A stretch of 20,429 nt of DNA from the NCBI GenBank assembly GCA_900769075.1, contig CAAGFE010000083.1, forward strand, positions 1 through 20,429. The letters run 5' to 3'. A program made the translations under genes and the position numbers. This document shows positions 1-6,968 of this stretch, one piece after another. Below the pieces are notes generated by a model. That model had not been told where the DNA came from, ran no database searches, and was given only the letters and a program-made list of their open reading frames with translations. The stretch comes from Clostridia bacterium (GTDB taxonomy: Bacteria; Bacillota; Clostridia; Christensenellales; Aristaeellaceae). Each line of letters starts with the position of its first letter. The stretch's first letter is position 1.

Positions 1-15
1 GGACGCAGTAACTAA

Positions 16-345
16 GCCTCCCTCACCGAGGGAGGTGGCATCCCGCTTGCGGGATGACGGAGGGAGTTAGTCTGCGGCTCTGGCTGCTCAGGATTGCTTC
101 AATTCCGCGTAAACGCGGAAGCAATCCATCGCAGAATCGCCGCTGTGGAGGTCACGCGCAGCGTGACGAGCGACAGCGATTGCTTGCAATCGCCGAGCGA
201 AGCCTGGGGAAGCCGCAGGCTTTCACAGGCCGCATTGGCCCCTTTGAGGTTTCGGTGCAGCCGCCGGAGGTTAAGGAGTGGGTACACTTGCCAAGCCTCC
301 CTCCTCGAGGGAGGTGGCATCCCGCTTGCGGGATGACGGAGGGAG
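16..345. repeat. Composite of dispersed hairpin repeat modules
   Basis: This stretch holds no convincing gene. It is built of repeat modules that recur elsewhere in the host part. Module A is a GAGGGAGG-flanked double hairpin containing ATCCCGCTTGCGGGAT; it occurs at 16-66 and again in direct orientation at 295-345. Module C at 91-127 is a long inverted repeat with arms GGATTGCTT and AAGCAATCC around TCCGCGTaaACGCGGA. Module D at about 149-283 contains the near-palindrome GCGATTGCTTGCAATCGC. The open frames across it encode the same peptide strings as the other copies, which reflects repeat identity and not protein function. Confidence 0.85.
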
Positions 346-398
346 TGCTTCGGCAGCGATGTGAGAGGTGGGTGCCGCCGGCCATCGGATTTCCGCCA

Positions 399-427
399 TT
401 GACAAGCCGGGCTTTCCCCGCTACAAT
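399..427 (+). promoter_or_regulatory. SigA-type promoter for the THEP1-like gene
   Basis: A consensus TTGACA at 399-404 is followed after exactly 17 bp by TACAAT at 422-427. The predicted start of transcription near 434 gives a leader of roughly 38 nt before the ribosome binding site of the gene at 472. Confidence 0.85.
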
Positions 428-471
428 ATCGGTATACAATGCCGTTTGTGTCCCTGCAAAGGAGGGGTTTG

Positions 472-990
472 ATGCAGCAGCTCTATCTGACCGGCGATTA
501 TGCGTCCGAGATGGCGGATCGCCTATTTACCGCGCTGAATGTTTGTCCTGCCGGATACCGGCTGATCGCCTTCACCGTGGGCGGCGCAGTGCGCGGCGAG
601 GTGCTTCACCTGCTGATGCCCCCTGCCGCGCCCATGGACAATGATGTTCCCTGCCGCGTCCGCCTGCGTAGCGGTGACTGGACGATCGTGCCCCGGGTGC
701 TGGATGAAATCGCCGCGCCCAATCTGCTGCGGGCAGCGGAGGTTCACACGCCGATTCTCCTGGGCGGTCTGACCGCGCAGATGCTCACCTGTACCGCATT
801 CCGGGAGGCGGTGGTTAGCGTGCTGATGAGCCGGCGTCCGGTGATCGTCGCTGCCGAGGATGGCGCGGAGGAATTCCTGCGTGCCCTGACCCCGGCGCAT
901 ACCCAGCTATGGATGCCCGTTCCGCCTTCCGAGGCGGGCCGTGCAGAATTGCTGGAGGAGCTTGTCGCAGAAGCCGCAATGCGCCTTTGA
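472..990 (+). CDS. THEP1-like NTPase-family protein lacking the P-loop
   Basis: A 172-residue protein. The start at 472 is chosen because AAAGGAGG at 458-465 lies 6 nt upstream; the in-frame ATG at 439 has no ribosome binding site and would fall almost at the transcription start. The layout resembles nucleoside-triphosphatase THEP1 (NTPase_1 family): an N-terminal strand ending in LTG, a central region, then FREAVVSVLMSRRPVIV from residue 110, which parallels the FREAVLEVL...KPVLA segment of THEP1 proteins. However, the place where the P-loop GxxGxGKT should be reads GDYASEMA (residues 8-15), and the acidic Walker B segment reads LLGGLTAQM. I therefore infer a catalytically dead or repurposed member. 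The family assignment rests on pattern recognition only. It is monocistronic, with its own promoter. Confidence 0.6.
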   Translation: MQQLYLTGDYASEMADRLFTALNVCPAGYRLIAFTVGGAVRGEVLHLLMPPAAPMDNDVPCRVRLRSGDWTIVPRVLDEIAAPNLLRAAEVHTPILLGGLTAQMLTCTAFREAVVSVLMSRRPVIVAAEDGAEEFLRALTPAHTQLWMPVPPSEAGRAELLEELVAEAAMRL

Positions 991-1036
991 TCCCGGTTTC
1001 TTAACCGCTTCTCTGCATATTCTAATGAAACTTTCC

Positions 1037-1065
1037 TTGAACCGGCGGAGGAAAAAGCGTATACT
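1037..1065 (+). promoter_or_regulatory. SigA-type promoter for the gene at 1117
   Basis: TTGAAC at 1037-1042 and TATACT at 1060-1065 are separated by 17 bp. Transcription would begin near 1072, about 45 nt before the start codon. Confidence 0.8.
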
Positions 1066-1116
1066 GAAACCGTCGCCAAGACAAGATAGCAATGAATGCA
1101 TGAGGGAGGTATCATG

Positions 1117-1644
1117 ATGAGTGATGTGAAGAAAGTCCTGCGGGATATCGGATATTTTGGTGTTGGCACTGCCGCTGCCCTGGTGGAAGCGGGCGCCAAA
1201 GCCGTGAAGGCCCTGGTGCGCAAGGGCGAAAAGACCCTGAGTGAAAATCAGGATGCCGTGGATGACCTCAAGCGCAAGGCAAAGGATGCGGGCGAGAAGC
1301 TCAAGGATGCGGGGGAGAAGCTCAAGGACGCGGCCCAGAAGATGGTCACCAAGCCGGAAGCCGCCCCGGAGGAAGCATCCACCGTGGACGCAATGTCCGC
1401 CGAGGAACGCGCTGAACTGCGCCGCCAGCTGGACGAGGCCGACGCTGCCGCCCAGGCTGCGGAATCCCAGGATCCCGCCGAGGAAGAAACCGCAGCACCC
1501 GCTGAAGCTGCACCCGCTGCCCCCGATGCGGTCTACCGCACCGAGGAGCCTGCCCAAGCCGAATCCGCCGAGGTGCCCGCCGAGGAACCCGGGCAGGAAT
1601 CCGCCCCGGAGGATGAGGATCCCGAGAACGGCGTAAACGGCTGA
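1117..1644 (+). CDS. Acidic Lys/Ala/Glu-rich helical protein, unknown function
   Basis: A 175-residue protein of unrecognised function. GGGAGG at 1104-1109 favours the ATG at 1117 (7 nt spacing); ATG codons at 1114 and 1096 are possible alternatives. Residues 1-35 form a small amphipathic or weakly hydrophobic helix. They are followed by a charged helical stretch with a direct internal repeat (KDAGEKLKDAGEKLKDAA), reminiscent of LEA, phasin or YtxH-type coiled-coil proteins. The C-terminal half is low complexity, dominated by Ala, Glu and Pro, strongly acidic and probably disordered. No signal peptide or clear transmembrane segment is seen. It has its own promoter and a terminator at 1691-1732, so it is probably transcribed alone. 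A stress or surface-associated structural role is only a guess. Confidence 0.75.
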   Translation: MSDVKKVLRDIGYFGVGTAAALVEAGAKAVKALVRKGEKTLSENQDAVDDLKRKAKDAGEKLKDAGEKLKDAAQKMVTKPEAAPEEASTVDAMSAEERAELRRQLDEADAAAQAAESQDPAEEETAAPAEAAPAAPDAVYRTEEPAQAESAEVPAEEPGQESAPEDEDPENGVNG

Positions 1645-1690
1645 TTTCCCCACAATGCTTGGGGCTGTTGCATCCCCCGAGCAAAAGAAG

Positions 1691-1732
1691 CGAGCAGAAA
1701 CCTGAAAGCGTCAGGCGACTACTCGTTTTTTT
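1691..1732 (+). terminator. Intrinsic terminator
   Basis: The stem CCTGA/TCAGG with loop AAGCG is nested in a second helix, CGAG/CTCG, and is followed directly by seven T (1726-1732). It lies 47 bases after the stop codon at 1644 and reads on the plus strand. Confidence 0.75.
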
Positions 1733-1805
1733 GAAAATGACGTTTCACTGATCTCAGCCCCGTTTCCAATGCACGACTTCTTGCGCATTCTGTTCCCCCA
1801 GCCCC

Positions 1806-1950
1806 CTTGCGGCTGCACCAAAACCTCAAAGGGGCCGATGCGGCCTGTGAAAGCCTTCGGCTTCCCCAGGCTTCGCTCGGCGATTGCAAGCAATCGCTGT
1901 CGCTCGTCGCGCTGCGCATGACCTTCGTTTCGACGCGCGAAAGCGGCCTT
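1806..1950 (-). repeat. Dispersed repeat module D, reverse orientation
   Basis: This is a reverse-oriented copy of the module at 149-283. It begins with GGCTGCACC and CCTCAAAGGGGCCGATG, contains the palindromic core GCGATTGCAAGCAATCGC, and ends with TTTCGACGCGCGAAAGCGG. It fills the gap between two convergent terminators (1691-1732 and 1974-2010). Confidence 0.85.
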
Positions 1951-1973
1951 TCTGTCCGGTGACCTCTCATCAC

Positions 1974-2010
1974 AAAAGGGACTGCTGCATTTTCCTTCTG
2001 CAGCAGCCCT
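1974..2010 (-). terminator. Intrinsic terminator of the aro operon
   Basis: Read on the minus strand, GGGCTGCTGCA pairs with TGCAGCAGTCCC (one bulged A) around a purine-rich 9-nt loop and is followed by TTTT. It lies 22 bases beyond the aroQ stop codon. Confidence 0.8.
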
Positions 2011-2032
2011 ATTTTGCGTTCCGCCAAAGAGA

Positions 2033-2467
2033 TTATTCCATTTCGCACAGCGCGCGCAGACCCATCACAAACCCGTAGAACCCGAAGCCCACGATCTGCC
2101 CGCGGCAGGCGCCGGCGGTCATCGACACATGGCGGAAATCCTCCCGCGCATGCACATTGGACATGTGGCACTCGATGATGGGCATGGGCACGGAAGCAAT
2201 CGCGTCATGCAGGGCCACGGAGGTGTGGGTGTAGCCGCCGGGGTTGAATACCGCGCCGTCAAAGCCGTCAAAGTAGGCCTGCTGGAGAGCGTCGATCAAT
2301 TCGCCCTCGTGGTTGGACTGGATGCAGCGCACCTCCGCGCCCAGCTTCTGCGCTTCCTCCCGGCACAGGGCGAGGAGGTCATCGTAGGTTTTCGCGCCGT
2401 ATACGCTCTTTTCCCGCAGGCCGGTCAGGTTGATGTTCGGGCCGTTGAGGATCAGGATCTTCTTCAT
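2033..2467 (-). CDS. aroQ: Type II 3-dehydroquinate dehydratase
   Basis: A 144-residue protein, the usual size for type II dehydroquinase, which converts 3-dehydroquinate to 3-dehydroshikimate in the shikimate pathway in the cytoplasm. Family signatures are intact: NGPNINLTGLRE near the N-terminus, active-site lid Arg18 and Tyr23, NPGGYTHTSVALHDAI at 75-90, and Glu99-Cys-His101 as the substrate-binding pair. Its ATG overlaps the aroE stop codon by one base (TGATG), so the two are translationally coupled and catalyse consecutive steps. It is the last gene of the operon and is followed by a terminator. Confidence 0.96.
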   Translation of the reverse strand: MKKILILNGPNINLTGLREKSVYGAKTYDDLLALCREEAQKLGAEVRCIQSNHEGELIDALQQAYFDGFDGAVFNPGGYTHTSVALHDAIASVPMPIIECHMSNVHAREDFRHVSMTAGACRGQIVGFGFYGFVMGLRALCEME

Positions 2468-3276
2468 CACAGCTTCAGCTCCTTCATGAGTTTCTCCGTC
2501 AGTCCGGCGGGTGCGGCGACGCCCTGCCAGAGGGCTTGTGCCTGCACGGCCTGCTCGATGAGCATGTACAGCCCCGTGCACCAGGGCACGCCCGCGCGTT
2601 CCGCCGCCTGGGTCAGGAAGGTGTGGGGCGGATTGTACACCACATCCGCCACGCCGACGGCATAGCGCATCATCTCGTCCACCCGGGAGGGATGGATGGC
2701 GCAGATGTTGTCCTCGTCCCTGCGGGGCCACATGCCCGCACTGGAGGCGTTGACGAGGGTGCCGCCGGTTTGGGGGAAGCGCTGGTAGAAGTCCGCATAG
2801 CTGATTTCATCCGGGTTTTCCGGATGGCGGCTGACCACGGTGATCTGCCTTGCGCCCATCATCTGCAGGCAGGCGCGGACGGTTTTTGCCGTGCCGCCGG
2901 AGCCGAGGATGTAGCTGTGCTCGGCCTTTGCCGGGTCGATGCCGTAATGGCGCAGCATGCCCATGAAGCCTGCCGCGTCGGTGTTGAAGCCCTTCCGCTC
3001 AGGGCAGAGCACGGTGTTGACCGCGCCGATTTCTTCTGCCGCCGGGTCGATGGCGGAGAGGAGGGGCATCACATCCTGCTTGTAGGGGATGGTTACGTTG
3101 AACCCGTCGAGGGTGGCAAGGAGCTGGCGGGTTTCCTCGTCAAAGCGGTGACGGGGGATTTCGATGATGCGGTAATCCGCGTCCACGCCCAGCTCCCGCA
3201 AAATCGCCTCGTGAATGGGCCGGGACAGGCTGTGACCCAGCTTTTCGCCAATCAGGCCGTAGTGCTTCATGGGCAT
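2467..3276 (-). CDS. aroE: Shikimate dehydrogenase (NADP+)
   Basis: A 269-residue protein of normal AroE length that reduces 3-dehydroshikimate to shikimate. The substrate-binding motif GHSLSRPIHEAIL lies near residue 14, the catalytic lysine and its surroundings are in NVTIPYKQDV, and the aspartate partner is in NTDAAGF. The nucleotide-binding loop is LGSGGTAKT, and the C-terminal GLYMLIEQA...QALW helix is typical. ATG codons at 3276 and 3270 both lie behind AAGGAAGAAGGA, so the start is uncertain by two residues. The 18-nt gap to the upstream Gx transporter gene and the 1-nt overlap with aroQ place it inside one operon. Confidence 0.96.
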   Translation of the reverse strand: MPMKHYGLIGEKLGHSLSRPIHEAILRELGVDADYRIIEIPRHRFDEETRQLLATLDGFNVTIPYKQDVMPLLSAIDPAAEEIGAVNTVLCPERKGFNTDAAGFMGMLRHYGIDPAKAEHSYILGSGGTAKTVRACLQMMGARQITVVSRHPENPDEISYADFYQRFPQTGGTLVNASSAGMWPRRDEDNICAIHPSRVDEMMRYAVGVADVVYNPPHTFLTQAAERAGVPWCTGLYMLIEQAVQAQALWQGVAAPAGLTEKLMKELKL

Positions 3277-3294
3277 TCCTTCTTCCTTGGCCGC

Positions 3295-3804
3295 TTACAG
3301 CCGCATATGCTTCAGGTGCTTCATCACCAGGTTGGCGCACACGCCGGTCAGCAGCCCGCAGGCCAGACCCACCGCCATCAGCACCGCCATATAGTACAGC
3401 AGATTGGGGGTGTGGAGCATCAGCATCGCCGCGGCGACCTGGCCCATGTTGTGCAGCGCGCCGCCCACCATGCTGACGGTGACGCAGTGGAGCCCCTTCA
3501 CCCGGGAGAGCAGCACCATGCCGGTGAGGGACAGCAATCCGCCGGCAAATCCGTAAATCATCATCGACGCGGGATTGCCCAGGAACGCGCAGGACAGCAC
3601 GATTTTCAGCGCCATGAGGATATAGGCGGTGGGCACGTCCAGCATATACACGGCGAAGATCAGCACGCCGTTGCTCAATCCAAGCTTGATGCCGGGAATC
3701 CCCGCGCTGATGGGAATCATGTGCTCCACCCAGCCCAGCACCAGCATCATGGCCAGCAGGAGGCCGCACAGGGTCACCCGTTTTGTATTGAAGCGCTTGC
3801 TCAT
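3295..3804 (-). CDS. Gx transporter family membrane protein (Hpre_diP_synt_I)
   Basis: A 169-residue integral membrane protein with about five hydrophobic segments. The N-terminus KRVTLCGLLLAMMLVLGWVE and the PGIKLGLSN motif match the Gx transporter family (also called heptaprenyl diphosphate synthase component I). ECF-type S components have a similar build. Its start follows the NusG-II gene stop after one base, with GGGGAGG overlapping that gene's end. In other Firmicutes this family is usually paired with a NusG domain II protein. In Listeria the EetA/EetB proteins of the flavin-based extracellular electron transfer locus are, as far as I recall, of these two types. The transported substrate is not known from sequence. 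Confidence 0.85.
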   Translation of the reverse strand: MSKRFNTKRVTLCGLLLAMMLVLGWVEHMIPISAGIPGIKLGLSNGVLIFAVYMLDVPTAYILMALKIVLSCAFLGNPASMMIYGFAGGLLSLTGMVLLSRVKGLHCVTVSMVGGALHNMGQVAAAMLMLHTPNLLYYMAVLMAVGLACGLLTGVCANLVMKHLKHMRL

Positions 3805-3805
3805 C

Positions 3806-4321
3806 TTATTCCTCCCCGGTGTAGCCCGCCATGGAGAGCAGCAGCTGCGTGATTTCCTCGGCGGTGTACAATTCCAGCGTCACCTGGTTGGGCAGGCAGA
3901 TCACCATGTTCCGCAGCACGCGCTTGCCGCGGTTTTCCAGGCTGACCACGCCCTGCTCGACGCAGTCCTGATTCTCGCAGGAGGAGGAATGCATGCAGAT
4001 GCTGTCGGCAGTCACCTCGACCACGTTGATCATGTCCTCGCCCTGGCGGATGGTGTAGCGGCCCGGTTCAATCAGCGGGATGGGCTCGTACATCTGCCCG
4101 GCGACGGTGATGACCAGATAAGCCTTCGCCGGTTCCCGGACGGCGGGTTCAGCGGTCTTCTGGGTTTCGGCAGGGGCGGAGGTTGGGTCTGCCGTCAGTT
4201 CGCCCAGGGTTGGGTCGAGTTTATTCTTTTGCATTGCCGAAAAAATGCCCACCAGGGCGATCACTGCGATCGCCGCGATCAGCACCAGCAGATTTCTCCG
4301 GTCAAGCCGTTTCTGTTCCAT
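3806..4321 (-). CDS. NusG domain II-containing membrane-anchored protein
   Basis: A 171-residue protein. The ATG at 4321 is chosen because AAGGAG lies 9 nt upstream; an in-frame TTG at 4339 would include that ribosome binding site in the coding region and is rejected. A single transmembrane helix spans about residues 11-30. It is followed by a Thr/Pro/Ala-rich linker and an extracytoplasmic NusG_II domain with the conserved cysteine pattern Cys109, Cys115 and Cys120 (CENQDC) and an RGKRVLRNMVICLPN segment. It is first in the operon, separated by one base from the Gx transporter gene. The pair probably acts together at the membrane, possibly in redox or quinone/flavin-linked chemistry. This is inference from family context. 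Confidence 0.88.
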   Translation of the reverse strand: MEQKRLDRRNLLVLIAAIAVIALVGIFSAMQKNKLDPTLGELTADPTSAPAETQKTAEPAVREPAKAYLVITVAGQMYEPIPLIEPGRYTIRQGEDMINVVEVTADSICMHSSSCENQDCVEQGVVSLENRGKRVLRNMVICLPNQVTLELYTAEEITQLLLSMAGYTGEE

Positions 4322-4359
4322 CAAGGACAGCTCCTTCAAGCCGCAATTTTTTCTTCTTC

Positions 4360-4388
4360 ATCATACACAATTCAAGGGGCTGCGTCAA
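4360..4388 (-). promoter_or_regulatory. SigA-type promoter of the NusG-II/Gx/aroE/aroQ operon
   Basis: On the minus strand TTGACG (4388-4383) is followed after 17 bp by TATGAT (4365-4360). Transcription would start near 4353, about 30 nt before the ATG at 4321. Confidence 0.8.
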
Positions 4389-4455
4389 GGGGTGGAACGG
4401 GAGGAATGGAACGCAGGCGATCCTTGGGCGCGTTCTCCCTCAGCCGCCTGGCCCA

Positions 4456-5148
4456 TCACAGCAGGCGCTGCATGCTCAGCGTCAATCGCTCCTGGATGCG
4501 GCAGAGAAATTCCCGGTTGGTGGGTTTGCCCTTTTCCGGATCCACGCTGGAACCGAAGAACCGCTCCATGGCCGCCAGGCTGCCGTGCATCCAGGTGGAT
4601 TCCACGCACAGGCGCAGGCTGCGCTCCACCCCGGCGGCGGTCATGGCGTGGCGCCTTGCTATCAGCGGATAGAGCCCGTGCTGCAGATCGTTCAGCAGCG
4701 GCGGATGCACCACCGTCAGCGCGCACATGTCCGGCAGGAAGTCCCAGGCCCGGAGCTTCTGGGGCACCGCCAGCGTCCGCAGCAGGGCCGAAGCGATATC
4801 CCGCGTGGCGGGCAGATGATGCTCCGCCAGCGAGGGCAGAATGAGCCCCTCGCGCCAGAGCCGAAGGCGCTCCGCCAGTTCTTCCGCCGGGAGAAGCGGC
4901 CCGTCCGGCGCATTGGCCCCCAGGATGTAGGGCGGCGCAAGGGGCGGTTCCGCCGTCAGCGCCCGCAGCAGGGGCCGGGCTTCCCCGCAGGGAAGGAGCA
5001 GCAGCACATCCGCGCCCTCCCGCAGATGAAAGGCTGCCTGCTCTGCGCTGGTGACCGGCGTGCAGCGCCAGTCCGGCCCCAGGTTTTCCACGCCATACTG
5101 CCACTGCCGTCCCAGATTTTCCGACGGCGCAAGCACGATCACTTCCAT
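4456..5148 (-). CDS. Spo0A-like regulator with degenerate receiver domain
   Basis: A 230-residue protein. The ATG at 5148 is favoured over 5154 because GGAGG then lies 7 nt upstream. Residues about 117-230 resemble the DNA-binding C-terminal domain of Spo0A: DFLPDMCALTVVHPPLLNDL, GLYPLIARR, then GVERSLRLCVESTW (173-186) in the position of the recognition helix, and EKGKPTNREFL at 205-215, which is close to the Spo0A EKGKPTNSEF signature. The N-terminal 100 residues have a receiver-like strand pattern (DVLLLLP at 47-53), but the phosphoacceptor aspartate position is Leu52 and the acidic pocket reads LAPSEN. Phosphorylation control is therefore probably lost. I infer a stand-alone transcription factor derived from the sporulation regulator. 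Targets are unknown. Confidence 0.85.
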   Translation of the reverse strand: MEVIVLAPSENLGRQWQYGVENLGPDWRCTPVTSAEQAAFHLREGADVLLLLPCGEARPLLRALTAEPPLAPPYILGANAPDGPLLPAEELAERLRLWREGLILPSLAEHHLPATRDIASALLRTLAVPQKLRAWDFLPDMCALTVVHPPLLNDLQHGLYPLIARRHAMTAAGVERSLRLCVESTWMHGSLAAMERFFGSSVDPEKGKPTNREFLCRIQERLTLSMQRLL

Positions 5149-5290
5149 GCCCATCCCTCCCCGCCAAGGATAGCACGATTTCCGTTTCCGCCGTGAAAAA
5201 GCGACGCAAATAGACCGGGAAAAGGGGACTTCCGGCTGTCCCAGCTTTTTCATGCCGGAAGAGCCGATATGAGGCTGAAGAAGCATCAGG

Positions 5291-5440
5291 AGGGCCGCTT
5301 TTGCGCGTCGAAGCGTAGGTCGCGTGAAGCGAGACGAGCGACAGCGATTGCTTGCAATCGCGGAGCGAAGCCTGAGGAAGCCGAAGGCTGGCACAGGCCA
5401 CATCGGCCCCTGTGAGGGCTTCGGTGCAGCCGAAAGGGAA
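5291..5440 (+). repeat. Dispersed repeat module D, forward orientation
   Basis: A copy of the same module as at 149-283, with GAGCGACAGCGATTGCTTGC and ending in CGGTGCAGCCG. It occupies most of the gap upstream of the Spo0A-like gene and directly abuts the hydrolase remnant at 5438-5527. The rest of 5149-5290 shows no recognisable gene. Confidence 0.85.
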
Positions 5441-5527
5441 GTCCTTCACCGTGCCGCCGTGCCCGGGCAGCAGCACGCTGTGCACCGACCAATCCTGGGG
5501 GACGATGCGTTTCAGCGGCTGATGCAT
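5438..5527 (-). pseudogene. Remnant of an alpha/beta-hydrolase gene
   Basis: Seven bases after the AAA-CYTH stop codon a frame opens with ATG and encodes about 30 residues ending WSVHSVLLPGHGGTVKDF. This resembles the segment after strand beta-4 of alpha/beta-fold hydrolases (LLPGHG), but neither the upstream HG oxyanion region nor the downstream GxSxG nucleophile region is present. The reading continues straight into repeat module D. I read it as an internal gene scrap left after deletion and repeat insertion. It could also be a chance short ORF. Confidence 0.4.
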
Positions 5528-5534
5528 GCCGGCC

Positions 5535-6620
5535 TCACATTTCCGCCAGCCGGGCGTTCTTGTAATCCGGGTCGTCGGTGACCTCGCAGATCACATGGAG
5601 CTGGGGCGGAAATTCAATCGGTTCATCCTCGTCGCTCAGCTCGATCTCGACGATGGCCTTGTCCTGCCAGAAGGGGTACACGTCGATCTCGAAATACTGG
5701 ATGCCCCAGGTCAGGCAGTAGCGGGTCTTGCGGATCTGGCGGCGGCTGACGTCGGCGTCCATCATGGCGACGAGGTATTCGTCCTTGGTCAGCCGCTTTT
5801 CGATTTCCACGCGCTTGAGGCCCGTGCCCCGCTTGATGGTCTTGAAATACAGGTAGTGCCCGTCGCAGCCCCGCTGGCGGATGCGCCGTTCCTCGCCGCT
5901 TTTCGCGGTGAGGTAGGTCTGGAGCACGTCGATCCGGGAGCAGTTGGGCAGGCTTTCCAGCCAGGCGATGTCCGGGTATTCGATGAGGAACTTCCGCTCG
6001 ATTTCCACCGGCTCCGGCCCGCCCAGGAAGGAGGCGATCTCCTGCATCAACCGCTTCATCTTGTCCTCAAAGTTGGTTTCGTTGTCGATCACCCGGAAAT
6101 GGGGATGGCCCGTCCACGCGGCGATAATCTTATCATCCAGGGCCACAGCCTGTTCCACCGTTTCGATGCGGGCGGCGTTGTTCTGCGTGGAATAGAACTG
6201 CTCCGCGCCCTTGGCGGCGGTGACCAGGTGGAACACCGCGTCGTAGCTGTCCCGCATTTCGACCTCGCTGCCGCCGATGCGGGAGAGCACATAGTCCATC
6301 TCTTCATCGGTCATGTAGGCGCGGTTGTCCAGCATACCCCGGTCGCAGACGATGAGGATTCTGTCCTTGGGCATGGTGCGGGCGGCCTGTTCGAACAGGT
6401 GCTCCTTTTCCCGCTGGAGGGACATCTGCACCACCTGGTATTCCGCGTTGGAGCCGCAGGTCCAGGGGGCGACGCCGCCGGAAATATACTCCGTGGCGGT
6501 TTCCGGCACAAAGAGAATCGTCCAGCCCTTTTCGCTGAAGTGATTCTGTATCCAGCTCATGGCGGTGGATTTGCCCGCGCAGGGCCCGCCGGTAATGACG
6601 ATCTTGACCAGCTGCTGCAT
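5535..6620 (-). CDS. AAA-family ATPase fused to a CYTH triphosphate-tunnel domain
   Basis: A 361-residue two-domain protein. Residues 1-200 are a P-loop domain: Walker A GGPCAGKS at 11-18, FVPETATEYI, and ILIVCDRG with Asp93 as the Walker B position. Residues 203-361 form a CYTH/triphosphate tunnel metalloenzyme domain beginning with the diagnostic ExExK (Glu206, Glu208, Lys210). Its tunnel residues continue in RIRQRG, YFKTIKRG and EIEKRLT, with a C-terminal VEIELSD strand. CYTH enzymes hydrolyse tripolyphosphate or make cAMP from ATP. Plant TTM1/TTM2 proteins have a comparable kinase-plus-CYTH arrangement. GAGGAGG sits 7 nt before the ATG. The substrate is unknown. Confidence 0.9.
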   Translation of the reverse strand: MQQLVKIVITGGPCAGKSTAMSWIQNHFSEKGWTILFVPETATEYISGGVAPWTCGSNAEYQVVQMSLQREKEHLFEQAARTMPKDRILIVCDRGMLDNRAYMTDEEMDYVLSRIGGSEVEMRDSYDAVFHLVTAAKGAEQFYSTQNNAARIETVEQAVALDDKIIAAWTGHPHFRVIDNETNFEDKMKRLMQEIASFLGGPEPVEIERKFLIEYPDIAWLESLPNCSRIDVLQTYLTAKSGEERRIRQRGCDGHYLYFKTIKRGTGLKRVEIEKRLTKDEYLVAMMDADVSRRQIRKTRYCLTWGIQYFEIDVYPFWQDKAIVEIELSDEDEPIEFPPQLHVICEVTDDPDYKNARLAEM

Positions 6621-6650
6621 GCGTACGCCTCCTCAAAAGAAGATACCTCT

Positions 6651-6679
6651 ATTATATCCCACGCCGCGCGAGTTTGCAA
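6651..6679 (-). promoter_or_regulatory. SigA-type promoter of the AAA-CYTH gene
   Basis: On the minus strand TTGCAA (6679-6674) and a perfect TATAAT (6656-6651) are 17 bp apart. Transcription would start near 6644, some 24 nt before the ATG at 6620. Confidence 0.85.
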
Positions 6680-6702
6680 GGGAAGCCGCAGCGGAATCAG
6701 GC

Positions 6703-6731
6703 TTGCCGGATCGGCGAAACTGTGCTACAAT
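6703..6731 (+). promoter_or_regulatory. Possible divergent promoter reading into the repeats
   Basis: TTGCCG at 6703-6708 and TACAAT at 6726-6731 are spaced by 17 bp. A transcript from here would run through about 600 nt of repeat modules before reaching the MFS gene at 7340. I see no better promoter immediately before 7340. Confidence 0.45.
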
Positions 6732-6763
6732 CCCACCTGGTGTCTGAGTCCCCGGGCCGGAAG

Positions 6764-6968
6764 AGCGGCCGCTTTCGCGCGTCGAAAAAAAGGTCGCACG
6801 AAAGCGTCCTGAACCGAAGGCTCCCTCCGTCATCCGCTTCGCGGATGCCACCTCCCTCCCGGAGGGAGGCTTATTTACCCCTTGCGGCTGCACCGAAACC
6901 TCAAAAGGGCCGATGCGGCGATTCTGCGATGGATTGCTTCCGCGTATACGCGGAATTCAAAGCAATCC
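6764..6968 (-). repeat. Reverse-oriented mosaic of repeat modules
   Basis: Starting with a fragment of the module D end (6764-6806), this holds module A in reverse orientation (6821-6870, CTCCCTCCGTCATCCGC...), the GGCTGCACCGAAACCTC end of module D (6884-6919) and module C (6931-6968). The A, D-end and C modules are in the same relative order as in the composite at 16-345, inverted, but the palindromic core of module D is missing. Confidence 0.8.

Noticed and set aside
54..644. ORFs across the repeat modules at the left end, with recurring peptides
   Set aside because: The same peptides appear wherever the DNA repeats occur, in either strand, without ribosome binding sites. This is repeat identity.
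1648..1664. Hairpin CCCCA/TGGGG right after the stop codon at 1644 as a terminator
   Set aside because: The stem has only five pairs and no T-run. The hairpin at 1691-1732 is much stronger.
2536..3852. A 438-codon plus-strand frame opposite aroE and the Gx transporter gene
   Set aside because: Composition is typical of an antisense shadow, and both minus-strand genes are clearly identified.
4322..4339. An upstream TTG start for the NusG domain II gene
   Set aside because: It would place the AAGGAG ribosome binding site inside the coding sequence; the ATG at 4321 fits that site.
5526..6812. A 428-codon plus-strand frame opposite the AAA-CYTH gene
   Set aside because: It has no domain or ribosome binding site. 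The minus-strand protein has two complete active-site signatures.
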